Positions 1 through 9,246 are shown, counted from the first letter of the stretch. The stretch: 64,000 nt of DNA from Candidatus Oscillochloris fontis (GCF_004138135.1 NZ_RYFD01000018.1:1-64000), one strand, 5' to 3'. Program-made: numbers and translations. The notes: a model not told the origin generated them from the letters alone.

Positions 1-67
1 GGTGAGGTGCTGTTTTTTCATGCCACCAGTCTAAGTGACGTGGCGATAGAACACAAGAGGTCTTAAT

Positions 68-226
68 TTACGGACTAATAAACTCAACGAGAACAATCCC
101 TGGGATTACTATCTGGTATATACCTGTGTCTGCAGCCTGAAATAGCGCATGAACTGAATTCGATAGCTTCGGATTGTTCTTCAAATACCAGTGTAATGCG
201 TGGGTGTCGCTAACATAGCGGCTCAT
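68..226 (-). pseudogene. Truncated PIN-domain toxin (VapC-like)
   Basis: The frame encodes 52 residues that begin MSRYVSDTHALHWYL, the typical opening of a PIN-domain RNase toxin with its first acidic residue in S-D-T-H. It ends at TAA just after VLVEFISP, where a full VapC of about 130 residues would continue with an E-F-I-Y-L helix. The next bases in all three frames do not restore a PIN protein, so this is a remnant. The ATG overlaps the stop codon of the antitoxin gene as ATGA, the usual translationally coupled toxin-antitoxin arrangement. The remaining acidic active-site residues are missing, so activity is not expected. Confidence 0.6.
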
Positions 227-462
227 AGTTCACGATCTCCAAATGCTCCCCAGATCTCATGTCGTACTTCGGCAATATCCTCCGCATCGGCAGAGATACC
301 TAACCAGAGACCGCCAAGAGCAATGGGAACATATGCTGGTTGTGGTGATGTATGTTTTGTGTGCAAAAACTCCACAAAATCAATCACTTCCTCTAGGCGA
401 TCTTCAGGGAGGGTATCGAGTAATTGAATAATCTGCTGCTTACGTTGATATGCTGTTACCAT
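223..462 (-). CDS. VapB/DUF2281-like antitoxin
   Basis: The protein has 79 residues starting MVTAYQRKQQIIQLLDTLPEDRLEEVIDFVEFL in pieces typical of DUF2281-type antitoxins, where the L-P-E-x-x-x-x-E-V-x-D-F-V-E-F-L helix is the signature. A strong Shine-Dalgarno (GAGGAGGT) sits six bases before the ATG at 462, so this start is preferred over an upstream in-frame one at 489. The gene overlaps the truncated PIN toxin by four bases. It would normally neutralise the partner toxin and repress its own operon. With the toxin broken it is probably an orphan. Confidence 0.6.
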   Translation of the reverse strand: MVTAYQRKQQIIQLLDTLPEDRLEEVIDFVEFLHTKHTSPQPAYVPIALGGLWLGISADAEDIAEVRHEIWGAFGDREL

Positions 463-556
463 CGGACACCTCCTCAGTTTACCTGCCATACGGTGTGGAG
501 CGTCTCTCTCCTATAGCATAGCCAACTTAGGGGCTTCTTGCAATGCTACGTTTCTG

Positions 557-583
557 GTAACTGCTCACACTTGGGGTAAAGGG
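557..583. repeat. Relic end of the GTAACTGTTCACACTT element family
   Basis: This short stretch reads like one end of the inverted-repeat element found again at 46460, 56585, 61074 and 61203: GTAACTGCTCACACTT followed by GGGGTAAAGG. Only one end is present. The surrounding 490-701 region holds no gene. Confidence 0.5.
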
Positions 584-701
584 CATTGTCACGCTGAGCG
601 GAAATGCGGCGCGGTGGCTGGTAAGGCATACACTCCTACGTACCTCCCTTCTCCATCAGCAAGATGCCGATGGTACAATGAAGATTACAAGGAGGTACGC
701 C

Positions 702-959
702 ATGACGATTGAAGACATCCTCATCAGGATTCCCCGCCTGACAACTCGTGAGCAGTTATTGCTCTTAGAGGCCGTAAGCCGTGCGCTCCGTACCGATATG
801 GAGACCTTTATGTGTGATCCCAACCGGTCTGCTGAAGATTCAGACGACCGTAGGTCATTCTGGAATTCATTTGGTGCCTGGAAGCAGTCTCCGGGTGAAC
901 CAACGCTTGAGGTGTTGGTTGCGGAACGACTCTCGAAGCAAGAACCTCCCACCCTATGA
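702..959 (+). CDS. Small antitoxin-like protein
   Basis: The protein has 85 residues beginning MTIEDILIRIPRL. The start at 702 is chosen because AAGGAGG lies eight bases upstream; an in-frame ATG at 678 lacks such a site. An extended -10 (TGGTACAAT) lies at 671-679. The sequence has no domain I can name, but its size, its ATGA overlap with a PIN-domain opening and its position make it the antitoxin half of a VapBC-like pair. It has an acidic middle and a helical N-terminus (LTTREQLLLLEAVSRAL). The partner is destroyed after about 19 residues, so this too is likely an orphan. Confidence 0.45.
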   Translation: MTIEDILIRIPRLTTREQLLLLEAVSRALRTDMETFMCDPNRSAEDSDDRRSFWNSFGAWKQSPGEPTLEVLVAERLSKQEPPTL

Positions 960-2624
960 GTATTCGCTATCTCCTCGATACAGATACCTGTGTAGCATGG
1001 CTCCGAAACAATACGATTGATCGCTCGGCGTTGCCCCACTCGTTCTATACCTTCCTAGCCAGCCAGACACCCCCCGATCACCTCAATCTGCTGGTGATTG
1101 ATCAGTTTGAGGAGGTCTTTACCCAAGCTGAAGCCGAGCAGCGCGAGGCGCTCTTCCGTCTGCTCGTGGATGTGCCGCCCTTCCACGCTATCCGTACCCA
1201 TATCCTGATCACGGTGCGCTCCGATTATCTGCCGGAGGTCTTTGCGATCTCCACGCTTTTTGCGCAGGTGAAGGCGGGGCTGGAACTGCGCACTATGACC
1301 GAGGTGGAACTGCGTGCGGCTATCCAACGCCCGATCCAGAGCCTGTCCGACCCGTTGGCACACCAGAAGCGCTTTGAGCAAGCCCTGCTTGAGCGCCTGG
1401 CTGCCGATGCGGCACCCGATACCCGATGCGGCCTACCTGCCGCTGCTCCAAGTGAGCCTCGAAGATCTCTGGCGGCGCGGCGCGCTGAAACTGGCTGCTT
1501 ACCACACCCTGACCGACGCGATTCGGGATCGGGCCGAGCAGTTCTGTCAACCCCGCCCACCCGCTGCGCAGCAGATGATCCTCCAGATCTTCATCGCCCT
1601 GGTGGATGTCTCCCTCGATGATGATGCCCGCCGTGATGTGCGCCGCCGTCAGACACGCACCGTACTTGTTGGGGGTGATCCTACCCGCCAGGAACTGATT
1701 GACGAGTTGGTGCATGCCCGCCTGCTGAGCAAGGATCTGGAACACCGCGATGGGCGGGATGTGGAGGTGGTGGACATCATCCACGAGAGTCTGATCCACA
1801 ACTGGCAACGCCTCCAGGACGAAATAGCCGCCCAACGCGCCACGCTCCAGAAGCGCGCCCGGTTCCGCTTGGCAGTGGCAGAGTGGCGTGACCAGCAACA
1901 GCATAGTGACTACCTCCTCACTGGGGTGCGGTTAGCCGAAGCGGAGAGCCTCGCCGCCCAGGATGATTCGGTCTTGCGCGAGGATGATGCAGCGGAGTTC
2001 TACACCCAGAGCCTCCACCAACGCGATGCTGAGCAGCAGCGGGCCATCCAACAACTCCGCCGCCGCTTCCAATGGGTCGTCTTTGCTGCGGTGCTCTTTA
2101 TCGCGCTGGCGGGGGTTGCGAGTTGGTTCGGTTGGGTCGCCCAGCAGCGTGAGGCTACCGCTGTTGCCGAACGCGAGCGGGCTGAAGAACAGAGCCGCAT
2201 TGCCGAATCGCGCCGCCTCGCCGCTGAAGCGAACAGCCAACTCACCCAGGGCGAGACAGAACGTGCCCTCCTCCTAGCCATCGAAGCCATCCACTCTTCC
2301 GACAACCCAAGTAGTCGTAGCCCATTGCAAGCCGCCGTCGTGGCGCGCCCGTATCAAGTCCAAGCCCTACGAGGACATACTGGCAGTGTCAATAGTGCGG
2401 CCTTCAGCCCAGATGGCACACGCATCCTTACCGCATCTAATGACGGCACCGCCCGCCTCTGGCCAGTCGAGCTAGACGATTGGCTGGCAGCGGCGCAGTG
2501 CAATGTCGGGCGGGTGCTCACTGAGGATGAGATCCGTACCTATGCCGTGCCAAGCCCGCTCTTCTTCGATGAGGCCGCGCTTGCTAATCGGCAGTGCCCA
2601 CCCGTCTATAGTTGGGAGGAATGA
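956..2624 (+). pseudogene. Chimeric remnant: PIN-toxin start joined to a frameshifted nSTAND-WD40 gene
   Basis: The first 19 or so residues (MSIRYLLDTDTCVAWLRNN) are a VapC-type PIN opening. The frame then becomes the interior of an nSTAND-type NTPase at LLVIDQFEEVFTQ, a Walker-B-like strand, so the P-loop half is missing. At 1414-1427 the heptamer ACCCGAT is tandemly duplicated. Removing one copy restores [21 protein letters not shown] across the two frames. The second frame (to 2624) continues through the helical winged region, a membrane-like segment ([19 protein letters not shown]), a coiled coil and a single WD40 repeat ([19 protein letters not shown]). Intact members carry many WD40 repeats. 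Three lesions (5' fusion, frameshift, lost repeats) indicate a dead gene. Confidence 0.75.
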
Positions 2625-2703
2625 GCTATGCCGCTGCCCACGTTATTGGTGTCGCTAGGCTACACGAGTGTGGCGATGATGCTGCGCGATCCACACACTC
2701 GCA

Positions 2704-2988
2704 TCATGCACTATCTGGAATAATCTCAGGTGGAATCTGAAACCCCTGACTTGCCATGCGTTGCGCCATGCGTGGGCTGAGTGGCCGACTCACAAACTCG
2801 CCCTGGATCTTCCCCCGTTCATCTTGCCCGGTCTGCTGAAAGCGGTAGATCGGGTTGAGTTGATACTGGCCATCCTGAAGCAGGAGTATTTCGGCGATCT
2901 CAGTCACCTTACGGGTGTTGTCCGGTATTGGGTAGCCGCTTCCCCGCCCATACCGCATAGGCCAGCGCATCATATCATACCAACTCAC
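2704..2988 (-). pseudogene. C-terminal fragment resembling a CpaF/TadA secretion ATPase
   Basis: The segment RKVTEIAEILLLQDGQYQLN followed by PIYRFQQTGQDERGKIQGEF matches the end of CpaF-type ATPases, where R-K-V-x-x-I-T-E-V, I-F-R-F-x-Q-T-G and a short F-x-x-x-x-x-x-P tail occur. The Walker motifs and about 350 upstream residues are absent, and the upstream frame breaks down within 100 bases. It is best read as a leftover of a lost pilus/Tad operon. The rest of 2625-3125 holds no convincing gene; a 31-codon ORF at 2628-2723 is not supported. Confidence 0.45.
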
Positions 2989-3058
2989 CCCCGGCGTAGC
3001 CAGTCGGGGTGTGGGGTGTGCGTATCTCGCCCATGCCCTGCCTGCCCCGCAGAATCTG

Positions 3059-3088
3059 TTGCAGCATCCCCCCGGAGAATGCTATACT
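3059..3088 (+). promoter_or_regulatory. Candidate sigma-70 promoter for the MoxR cluster
   Basis: TTGCAG and TATACT are separated by 18 bases and lie about 40 bases before the ATG at 3126. No competing promoter was seen between this gene and the MoxR gene. Confidence 0.5.
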
Positions 3089-3125
3089 CTACCTAGGTTT
3101 ACCCCTACTCACGAGGAGTTCTTCC

Positions 3126-3536
3126 ATGGTTGAGCGTATCTGCCCGGCATGTCAGCACGGTAATCCGTTAGACAACCGCTACTGCGGTGCGTGTGGTGGG
3201 CCGCTTCAGCCCGATGCACTGGCCCGAACTGACACCACAGCGATTGTGATCGCCGGTCAACATGTGCCGGTTGCCCAGATCAAACAGGTGGGCAAGGTGC
3301 TCGCGGTTAGCCTCGCTACCGTCGCCGCTGAGGTTGGGGTCGCGTGGCTGCGCCGCCGCGCTGATGCTGCCAGTACTCCCACGGTGCGTCCGCCAACTAG
3401 TACACTCGCCGCCCCCCAGAACGATCTGGTGCGCAATACGGTCACGATTGTCAGCCAGCGCGTGGTTGAGGTCTGGGAACAAGGCAACTTGGCACGCCAA
3501 GTGGTCGAGAAACATGTCTGGCGGAAGGAAGAATAG
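3126..3536 (+). CDS. Zinc-ribbon protein, first gene of the MoxR cluster
   Basis: The 136-residue protein opens with a zinc ribbon (CPACQHGNPLDNRYCGACGG: two C-x-x-C pairs), then a hydrophobic or amphipathic stretch (LAVSLATVAAEVGVAWLRRR, near residues 58-77) and a basic tail. Its start is preceded by GAGGAG. It lies three bases before the membrane coiled-coil gene and is part of the same + strand run. The ribbon could bind a partner or nucleic acid. No catalytic domain is present and the role is unknown. Confidence 0.7.
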   Translation: MVERICPACQHGNPLDNRYCGACGGPLQPDALARTDTTAIVIAGQHVPVAQIKQVGKVLAVSLATVAAEVGVAWLRRRADAASTPTVRPPTSTLAAPQNDLVRNTVTIVSQRVVEVWEQGNLARQVVEKHVWRKEE

Positions 3537-3539
3537 CCC

Positions 3540-5174
3540 GTGGCTCACCCATCGCGCCACGCTGAAGATTCGCTCCAGCACCACCTCGCACCACTCGGCT
3601 GGCGGCTGCGGCTCACCGATGCGCTCTGGTTGATTAGCCGTACCTTCTGGATCGCAACCCTGGCGATGCTGCTCGTCGCTCTGCTTGGGCGATTCTTCCC
3701 GATTGCCCACCTGCGCCTCTGGGTGCTCACGCCGTTGCCCCTCTGGCTCCTCTGTACCCTCGGCGTGGCGCTTCTGCGCCCCCAGCCCCCCCGCCGTGTC
3801 GCCCAGCGCCTCGATCAGATCCTCGATCTGCGCGAACGCCTCGCGACGGCAGTTGAGTTGCACCAGCAGCAAGCATCTGACCCCACGAGCCTCATGCAGC
3901 AGGCCAATGCCCATACCGTCGCCCAGTCGCTTCAGCCCGCCCAAATCCCATGGCGGCTGGATCGCGCTTGGTTGCTGGGCGGCGTGTTCCCGCTGGCATT
4001 CGCACTGACGCTGCTCTTCTTGCCTAATCCGCAGGATGCTGTGCTTGCCCAACGCCAAGCTACCCAGGCCGCACTGCAACAGGTTGATCAGCAATTGGCT
4101 GAACTTGAAGAACAGATTGCCCAGAATAGCGAACTTAGCCCCGCCGACCGCGAACGCCTAGAACAAGAGTTGGAACAACTGCGTGAGGCGCTGGCCCAGA
4201 ATCCCGGCGACCGCGAGGAGGCGCTGGCTGAGTTGTCGGCGAGTGAGGCGCGCCTGCAACAAGAGCTTGACCCCAACGCCGATGAACAACGTGCCGCACT
4301 TGAGCAGATGGCGCGCAACCTAGAGACGCTCTCTGGACGCCAACCCAGTCAAGATCCGAGTCTCGATCAGGCTGCTCAGGATCTGCAACAACTTGCCGAC
4401 CAACTGGCCCAGATGAGCGCCGAGGAGCGCCAGCAACTCGCTGATCAGTTGCAGCAACAGGCCAACCAATTGGCCAGTAGTGATCCGCAGACCGCGCAGC
4501 AGCTTGCTGATGCCGCAAGCGCTCTACGCAGTGGCGATACCCAAGCGGCTACCCAGAGTCTTCAGCAGGCCGCCCAGAGTGTCCAACAAGCCCAACAGGA
4601 TCTGGCCAACCAGCAGGCCACCGAGCAGACCTTGGCCCAACTCCAAGAGGCGCGCCAAGCGACGGCGGGAACGCCGAGTCAGTCTACCGCTCAGACAGGC
4701 CAGCAGGGTCAGCAGGGGCAGCAGGGCCAGACTGGACAGGACGGACAACAGGGGCAGCAGGGCCAGACTGGACAAGACGGACAACAGGGACAACAAGGAC
4801 AGACTGGCCAACAGGGGCAGACTGGTCAGCAGGGACAATCCGGTCAGACAGGCCAGGACGGACAAGACGGCCAATCCAATCAGTCTGGGCAGGGGCAGGG
4901 CAGTGCCGGAATGGTCTACCAGCCCTTCAACCCCAATAACCCAACCGGCAACCCCGACTTTGTGCCCGGTCAAACCGGCGAAGGTGGCCAGGTGCAGACC
5001 CAGCCGGGGCAGAACAATCAGCCCGGTGCCACCGGGCCGGTCACGGTTCCCTACGAGCAGATCTACCCGGAATATTCCCAGACCGCCAGCGAAGCCCTGG
5101 ATCGCGGTTACATCCCGCCCCACCTGAAGGATTTTGTGCGCCGCTATTTCTCTCAACTTGAACCGAGCCAGTGA
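3540..5174 (+). CDS. Gln-rich coiled-coil membrane protein with GQQGQ repeats
   Basis: The 544-residue protein uses a GTG start preceded by AAGGAAG. There are three hydrophobic segments, near residues 30-52, 58-80 and 141-160. A long Glu/Gln/Leu coiled coil follows (about 165-380), then a low-complexity array of GQxGQ(T/D/Q) units (about 385-445), then a globular tail containing PFNPNNPTGNPDFVPGQTGE and a C-terminal segment with PPHLKDFVRRYF. Its position just before MoxR and DUF58 genes suggests a membrane-anchored partner or substrate of that chaperone system. The repeat array is encoded by near-identical DNA units and may vary in length between strains. No enzyme motif was seen. Confidence 0.75.
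   Translation: MAHPSRHAEDSLQHHLAPLGWRLRLTDALWLISRTFWIATLAMLLVALLGRFFPIAHLRLWVLTPLPLWLLCTLGVALLRPQPPRRVAQRLDQILDLRERLATAVELHQQQASDPTSLMQQANAHTVAQSLQPAQIPWRLDRAWLLGGVFPLAFALTLLFLPNPQDAVLAQRQATQAALQQVDQQLAELEEQIAQNSELSPADRERLEQELEQLREALAQNPGDREEALAELSASEARLQQELDPNADEQRAALEQMARNLETLSGRQPSQDPSLDQAAQDLQQLADQLAQMSAEERQQLADQLQQQANQLASSDPQTAQQLADAASALRSGDTQAATQSLQQAAQSVQQAQQDLANQQATEQTLAQLQEARQATAGTPSQSTAQTGQQGQQGQQGQTGQDGQQGQQGQTGQDGQQGQQGQTGQQGQTGQQGQSGQTGQDGQDGQSNQSGQGQGSAGMVYQPFNPNNPTGNPDFVPGQTGEGGQVQTQPGQNNQPGATGPVTVPYEQIYPEYSQTASEALDRGYIPPHLKDFVRRYFSQLEPSQ
4697..4866 (+). repeat. In-frame tandem repeats coding for GQQGQ/GQTGQDGQ
   Basis: Units such as GGGCAGCAGGGCCAGACTGG recur several times with few changes within the coiled-coil membrane gene. 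The reading frame is kept throughout. This is a likely site of slippage. Confidence 0.7.
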
Positions 5175-5239
5175 GGCAATTGTTCATAATACATCTAGAA
5201 TCCAAGTTTTGATGCAGTAGTCACTTGACAGTTTGCCGC

Positions 5240-5383
5240 CGAACGGCCCTCACCCCCAACCCCTCTCCCGTGGGCTGCGCCCACAGGCGAGGGGGGCACG
5301 CTCTCAAGTATCCCGGAGCGTATTCCCCCCTCGCCTGTTCGCGTAGCGAACGGGAGAGGGGGGCAAGGGGGGTGAGGGCCATG
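5240..5383. repeat. Intergenic long inverted repeat
   Basis: CCCTCACCCCCAACCCCTCT at the left pairs imperfectly with a GGGAGAGGGG...GGGGTGAGGG arm at the right. Inner arms also pair (GGGCTGCGCCCACAGGCGAG and CTCGCCTGTTCGCGTAGCGA). This is a palindromic element between the coiled-coil gene and moxR, about 140 bases long. It has no ORF and could form an mRNA hairpin inside the operon. Confidence 0.7.
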
Positions 5384-5399
5384 ATACAACGGAGCGCCC

Positions 5400-6401
5400 A
5401 TGACTAACCCGCCCCGCGAAATCCCCCTCATCAGCCCCGACGAGTTCCGTAAACGCGCCGCGCTGATCGAGGCTGAAGTCGGGAATGTGATCGTTGGCCA
5501 GCGCGACCTCATCCGCCAGGTGATTGTGACGCTGCTGGCGGGTGGCAATGCACTGCTTGAAGGTGTACCCGGTCTGGCCAAGACGACCCTGGTGCGCACG
5601 CTGGCCGATGTGATTGATTGCCGCTTCTCGCGCATTCAGTTTACGCCCGACCTCATGCCCGCCGATATTATCGGTACCACCCTGATTAGCGAAGATGCCC
5701 AGGGCCGTAAGGCGTTCCGCTTTGAGCCGGGGCCGATCTTTGCCAACCTCGTGCTCGCCGACGAGATTAACCGTGCAACCCCCAAGACCCAGAGTGCGCT
5801 GCTTGAAGCCATGCAGGAGCGCACGGTCTCGGTCGCCAAGACGATCCACAAGCTCGATCAGCCCTTCTTCGTGCTGGCCACCCAAAACCCGTTGGAGATG
5901 GAAGGCACCTACCCGCTACCCGAAGCCCAACTGGATCGCTTCTTCTTCAAGGTGAATGTCACCTTCCCCAGTGCAGCCGAGTTGGTCGAGATCGCCCAGC
6001 GCACCACCGGGGCGCGTACCCCCCAGACGCGCAAGGTCGCCAATGGGGCGATGATCGTCGAGATGCAAGAACTCGCCCGCACCGTGCCCATCGCCAGCCA
6101 CGTGCTGAACTACGCGGCGCGCCTGATCACCGCCACCCACCCCGACAGCAAAGACGCCCCCGCAGTCACCCGTCAATATGTGCGCTACGGTGCCTCACCG
6201 CGTGGGATGCAGGGGATCATCCTGGCCGCCAAGATCATGGCCATGCTCGATGGGCGGCTCAATGTGGCCTTCGCCGACCTCAAGGCGGCGGCGCTGCCCA
6301 CGCTACGCCACCGCGTTGTGCTCAACTTCGAGGCCCAGGCCGAGGGCATTGCCCCCGACGAGGTGGTGAAGGGGGTTTTGGAGGCGGTGAAGGAGGAGTA
6401 A
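5400..6401 (+). CDS. MoxR-family AAA+ ATPase
   Basis: The 333-residue protein carries the MoxR Walker A (EGVPGLAKTTLV), Walker B (LVLADEINRATPKTQSALLE) and sensor-1 region (ATQNPLEMEGTYPLPEAQLD). Its length fits the family. MoxR proteins act as chaperones that insert metals or assemble complexes together with VWA-domain partners. That fits the next two genes, DUF58 and a BatA-like VWA protein. Its stop abuts the GTG of the DUF58 gene, so the two are translationally coupled. The target complex is not identified. Confidence 0.93.
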   Translation: MTNPPREIPLISPDEFRKRAALIEAEVGNVIVGQRDLIRQVIVTLLAGGNALLEGVPGLAKTTLVRTLADVIDCRFSRIQFTPDLMPADIIGTTLISEDAQGRKAFRFEPGPIFANLVLADEINRATPKTQSALLEAMQERTVSVAKTIHKLDQPFFVLATQNPLEMEGTYPLPEAQLDRFFFKVNVTFPSAAELVEIAQRTTGARTPQTRKVANGAMIVEMQELARTVPIASHVLNYAARLITATHPDSKDAPAVTRQYVRYGASPRGMQGIILAAKIMAMLDGRLNVAFADLKAAALPTLRHRVVLNFEAQAEGIAPDEVVKGVLEAVKEE

Positions 6402-7271
6402 GTGCTCGATCCCTCCTTCTTGCGCAAACTGGATCGCCTCAGCCTGCTGACACGCCGGGCGATGCGCGGCGATCTTCAGGGCGAACGGCGCAGCCCGCGT
6501 CGGGGTGCCTCGGTCGAATTTGCCGACTTCCGCCCCTACGCCTCCGGCGACGACATCCGCCAGATTGATTGGAACCTCTACGCCCGCGCCGAACGCTTCT
6601 ACCTCAAGCTCTTCGTCGCCGAAGAGGAACTCAACCTGCACATGCTGATTGACACTAGTGCGAGCATGAACTGGGGCGAACCCAACAAACTGCGCTACGC
6701 CCAGCAACTCGCCGCCGCACTCGGCTATATCGCCCTGAGCAACCTCGACCGAGTCAGCGTGAGTACCTTTGGCACCGGCGGCACCCCGCAGAGCCTCAGC
6801 GGAGTACGCGGCAAGCGCGGAGCCATCCCGCTCTTCGCCTTTCTCCAGCAACTCCAGGCCGGTGGCACAACCCAACTCGCCCAACGCTGCCGCCAGTATG
6901 TCATGAACGTGCGCAACCCCGGCCCGCTCCTACTCTGCTCCGATCTGCTCGATCCCAACTGGCGCGAGGCGCTCGCCGCGCTCTCCGCCCGCCCCTTTGA
7001 GGTGACCGTGATGCACATCCTGGCTCCCCAGGAGATCGACCCGCAGCTAGAGGGCGAATTCAAACTGAATGATACCGAAGATGGGCCAAGCCTGGAGATC
7101 AGCGCTGACAGCGGCCTCCTCGAACGCTACTGCGCCAACCTCGCCACATGGCAGCGCGAGATCGAGAGCTACTGTAACGGGCGCAACATAGCCTATATCC
7201 CGATTGATACCGCCCTCCCCGTAGAGGAGTTGGTGATCAGCCAGTTACGCAGTCGCCGGGTGGTACGCTAG
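6402..7271 (+). CDS. DUF58 domain protein
   Basis: The 289-residue protein has the DUF58 core: RRGASVEFADFRPYASGDD, then IRQIDWNLYARAERFYLK, then a VWA-like MIDAS strand LIDTSASMNW. The GTG start directly follows the moxR stop. DUF58 proteins almost always travel with MoxR and are thought to be VWA-like adaptors of that ATPase. The C-terminal half keeps the alpha/beta pattern of a VWA fold (LLLCSDLLDPNW). No membrane segment is evident, so it is probably cytoplasmic. Confidence 0.9.
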   Translation: MLDPSFLRKLDRLSLLTRRAMRGDLQGERRSPRRGASVEFADFRPYASGDDIRQIDWNLYARAERFYLKLFVAEEELNLHMLIDTSASMNWGEPNKLRYAQQLAAALGYIALSNLDRVSVSTFGTGGTPQSLSGVRGKRGAIPLFAFLQQLQAGGTTQLAQRCRQYVMNVRNPGPLLLCSDLLDPNWREALAALSARPFEVTVMHILAPQEIDPQLEGEFKLNDTEDGPSLEISADSGLLERYCANLATWQREIESYCNGRNIAYIPIDTALPVEELVISQLRSRRVVR

Positions 7272-7282
7272 AAAGGCCCCGC

Positions 7283-9148
7283 ATGTCGCTGATCAGCCCG
7301 CTCGCGCTCCTCGCCGCCGCCATCATCGGCCCGATCATCGTGGCCATGTACCTCCTCAAGCTACGCCGCGAGGAACGCACCGTCTCCTCCACCTTCTTGT
7401 GGCGTCAGGTCATCCGCGATGTCGAGGCTAACGCCCCGTGGCAAAAACTGCGCTACAACCTGCTGTTGCTGCTGCAACTCCTACTCATGTTCCTACTCGT
7501 CTTCGCCCTAGCGCGACCCTTCTTCGCCACCCAGGGCATCAGTGGGCGCAACCTGATCATCATCCTGGACCGCTCGGCAAGTATGGCCGCCCGCGACACC
7601 CCACCCTCGCGCCTCGCTGCGGCCAAGGCGACCGCGATCCAACTGATTGACCAACTCCCCGACGGGGGGCGCGCCACCCTCATTCTGGTAGGCGGCACCC
7701 TGGAAGTACCCGCCGCCGCCAGCAGCGACCGGCGCGAACTACGGGCCAGCATCGAACAAGTAACCCTCGCCAACGGCGGTGGCAGCGATCTCTCACAGGC
7801 ACTCACCCTCGCCGCCGCCCTCGCAGCGCGTGACGAACAGAGCGAAGTCGCGATCATCTCCGACGGCAACCTCACCCTTCCCAGCGACATCCGCGTCCCA
7901 GCGCGGGTGAGCTACTTCCCGATTGGCAACAGCAGCGAAAATGTCGGCATCAGCGGCATCGCGCTACAACCCGGCCAAAATACCCAGACCCTCTTCGTGC
8001 AGGTGAGCAACTACGGTAGCCAACCCATCGAACGCCGCCTCGATCTCTACCTAGATGGCGCGATCTTCAACGCCTACAACCTGAACCTAGCCCCCGACCC
8101 CACCCAGAGCCAGAGCATCGTGGTTGAAGTTCCGCCAACGGTACAACTCGTTGAGGCGCGCCTCGCCGGTGACGACCTCCTCCCCGCCGATGATCGCGCA
8201 TTTGCCGTCAGCACCCTCGGCGAACAACTCGATGTACGCCTGATCAGCAGCGGCAACCACTTCCTTGAGACCGGCCTCGCACTGCTACCCAACATCAACC
8301 TCAGCAGCAGCGATGAAGGCGAACTACCCCTCAGCATCATTGACGGCGAGATACCTACGAACCTACCAGCGGGCAACCTCCTCTTCATCGGGCCACTACG
8401 CAGCACCGACTACTTCTCGGTCACGGGGCAGATTGACTTCCCCAGCCTACGAGCGGTGAGCAGCGGCGATCCAGTGCTCCAGAACGTCAGCCTAAGCGAC
8501 GTGAGCGTCCTCAAAGCCGCCCGCATCATCCCCGGCAGTTGGGCGCGCGTCCTCGTCAGCAGCGACGGCGCACCCATGCTCATGGTAGGCGAACGTGACG
8601 GACGGCGCATCGCGGTACTCGCCTTTGACCTCCACAACTCCGATCTCCCCCTCCAGATCGCCTTCCCGCTGCTCCTCTCCAACCTGATCGAATACCTCGC
8701 CCCCGGTGGCAGCGGCGCACAACTCAACCCCGGACAACCCCTCGTTCTCCCGCTAGACCCCAGCATCAACGAGGTACGCATCACCCGCCCCGACAGCAGC
8801 CAGGTCAGTTCGGGAAACGCAGCCATCCAGATCCGTGAACAACAAGCCATCTACGCCGACACCGACATGCTCGGAGTCTACCAGATAGAAGAATGGCGCG
8901 ACGGCAGCATCGTCAACCAACGCAACTACGCAGTCAATGCTGATCGCCAAGAGTCGCTGATTCGTCCCCAAAGCGATCTCCTCATCCCACAGACCAGCGG
9001 TGCCGAAAGCACCGCCGCCCGCGACCGTGACGGAAAGCAAGAGATCTGGCGCTGGCTGGCATTAGCCGCGCTAATCGTCCTCGTCATCGAATGGCTCGTC
9101 TACCAACGGAACGGGTTGATCATGCTACGCCAGCGGTGGATGCGATGA
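7283..9148 (+). CDS. BatA-like membrane protein with VWA domain
   Basis: The 621-residue protein starts with the BatA N-terminal pattern: a membrane helix (LLAAAIIGPIIVAMYLLKL), then a TFLWRQ motif, then a second helix (LLLLLQLLLMFLLVFALAR). The VWA domain follows with an intact MIDAS (LIIILDRSASMAARD, D-x-S-x-S) near residues 92-106. A beta-rich region follows, and a final helix (WLALAALIVLVIEWLVY) lies close to the C-terminus. The start has a GAAAGG site. It closes the MoxR cluster and probably presents the VWA domain in the membrane as partner of the ATPase. Confidence 0.88.
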   Translation: MSLISPLALLAAAIIGPIIVAMYLLKLRREERTVSSTFLWRQVIRDVEANAPWQKLRYNLLLLLQLLLMFLLVFALARPFFATQGISGRNLIIILDRSASMAARDTPPSRLAAAKATAIQLIDQLPDGGRATLILVGGTLEVPAAASSDRRELRASIEQVTLANGGGSDLSQALTLAAALAARDEQSEVAIISDGNLTLPSDIRVPARVSYFPIGNSSENVGISGIALQPGQNTQTLFVQVSNYGSQPIERRLDLYLDGAIFNAYNLNLAPDPTQSQSIVVEVPPTVQLVEARLAGDDLLPADDRAFAVSTLGEQLDVRLISSGNHFLETGLALLPNINLSSSDEGELPLSIIDGEIPTNLPAGNLLFIGPLRSTDYFSVTGQIDFPSLRAVSSGDPVLQNVSLSDVSVLKAARIIPGSWARVLVSSDGAPMLMVGERDGRRIAVLAFDLHNSDLPLQIAFPLLLSNLIEYLAPGGSGAQLNPGQPLVLPLDPSINEVRITRPDSSQVSSGNAAIQIREQQAIYADTDMLGVYQIEEWRDGSIVNQRNYAVNADRQESLIRPQSDLLIPQTSGAESTAARDRDGKQEIWRWLALAALIVLVIEWLVYQRNGLIMLRQRWMR

Positions 9149-9246
9149 TACTGAGCAAATGCAACAACCACTATCAGATGTATTCATAATGACGAAATGC
9201 GACTTGGGAAGGTAAAAAATGTCGCCAAAATAACCAGTAGGTGATC

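Noticed and set aside
2628-2723. A 31-codon ORF after the nSTAND remnant
   Set aside because: No recognisable domain, and it lies in decayed DNA. A faint likeness to an integrase end is too weak to call.
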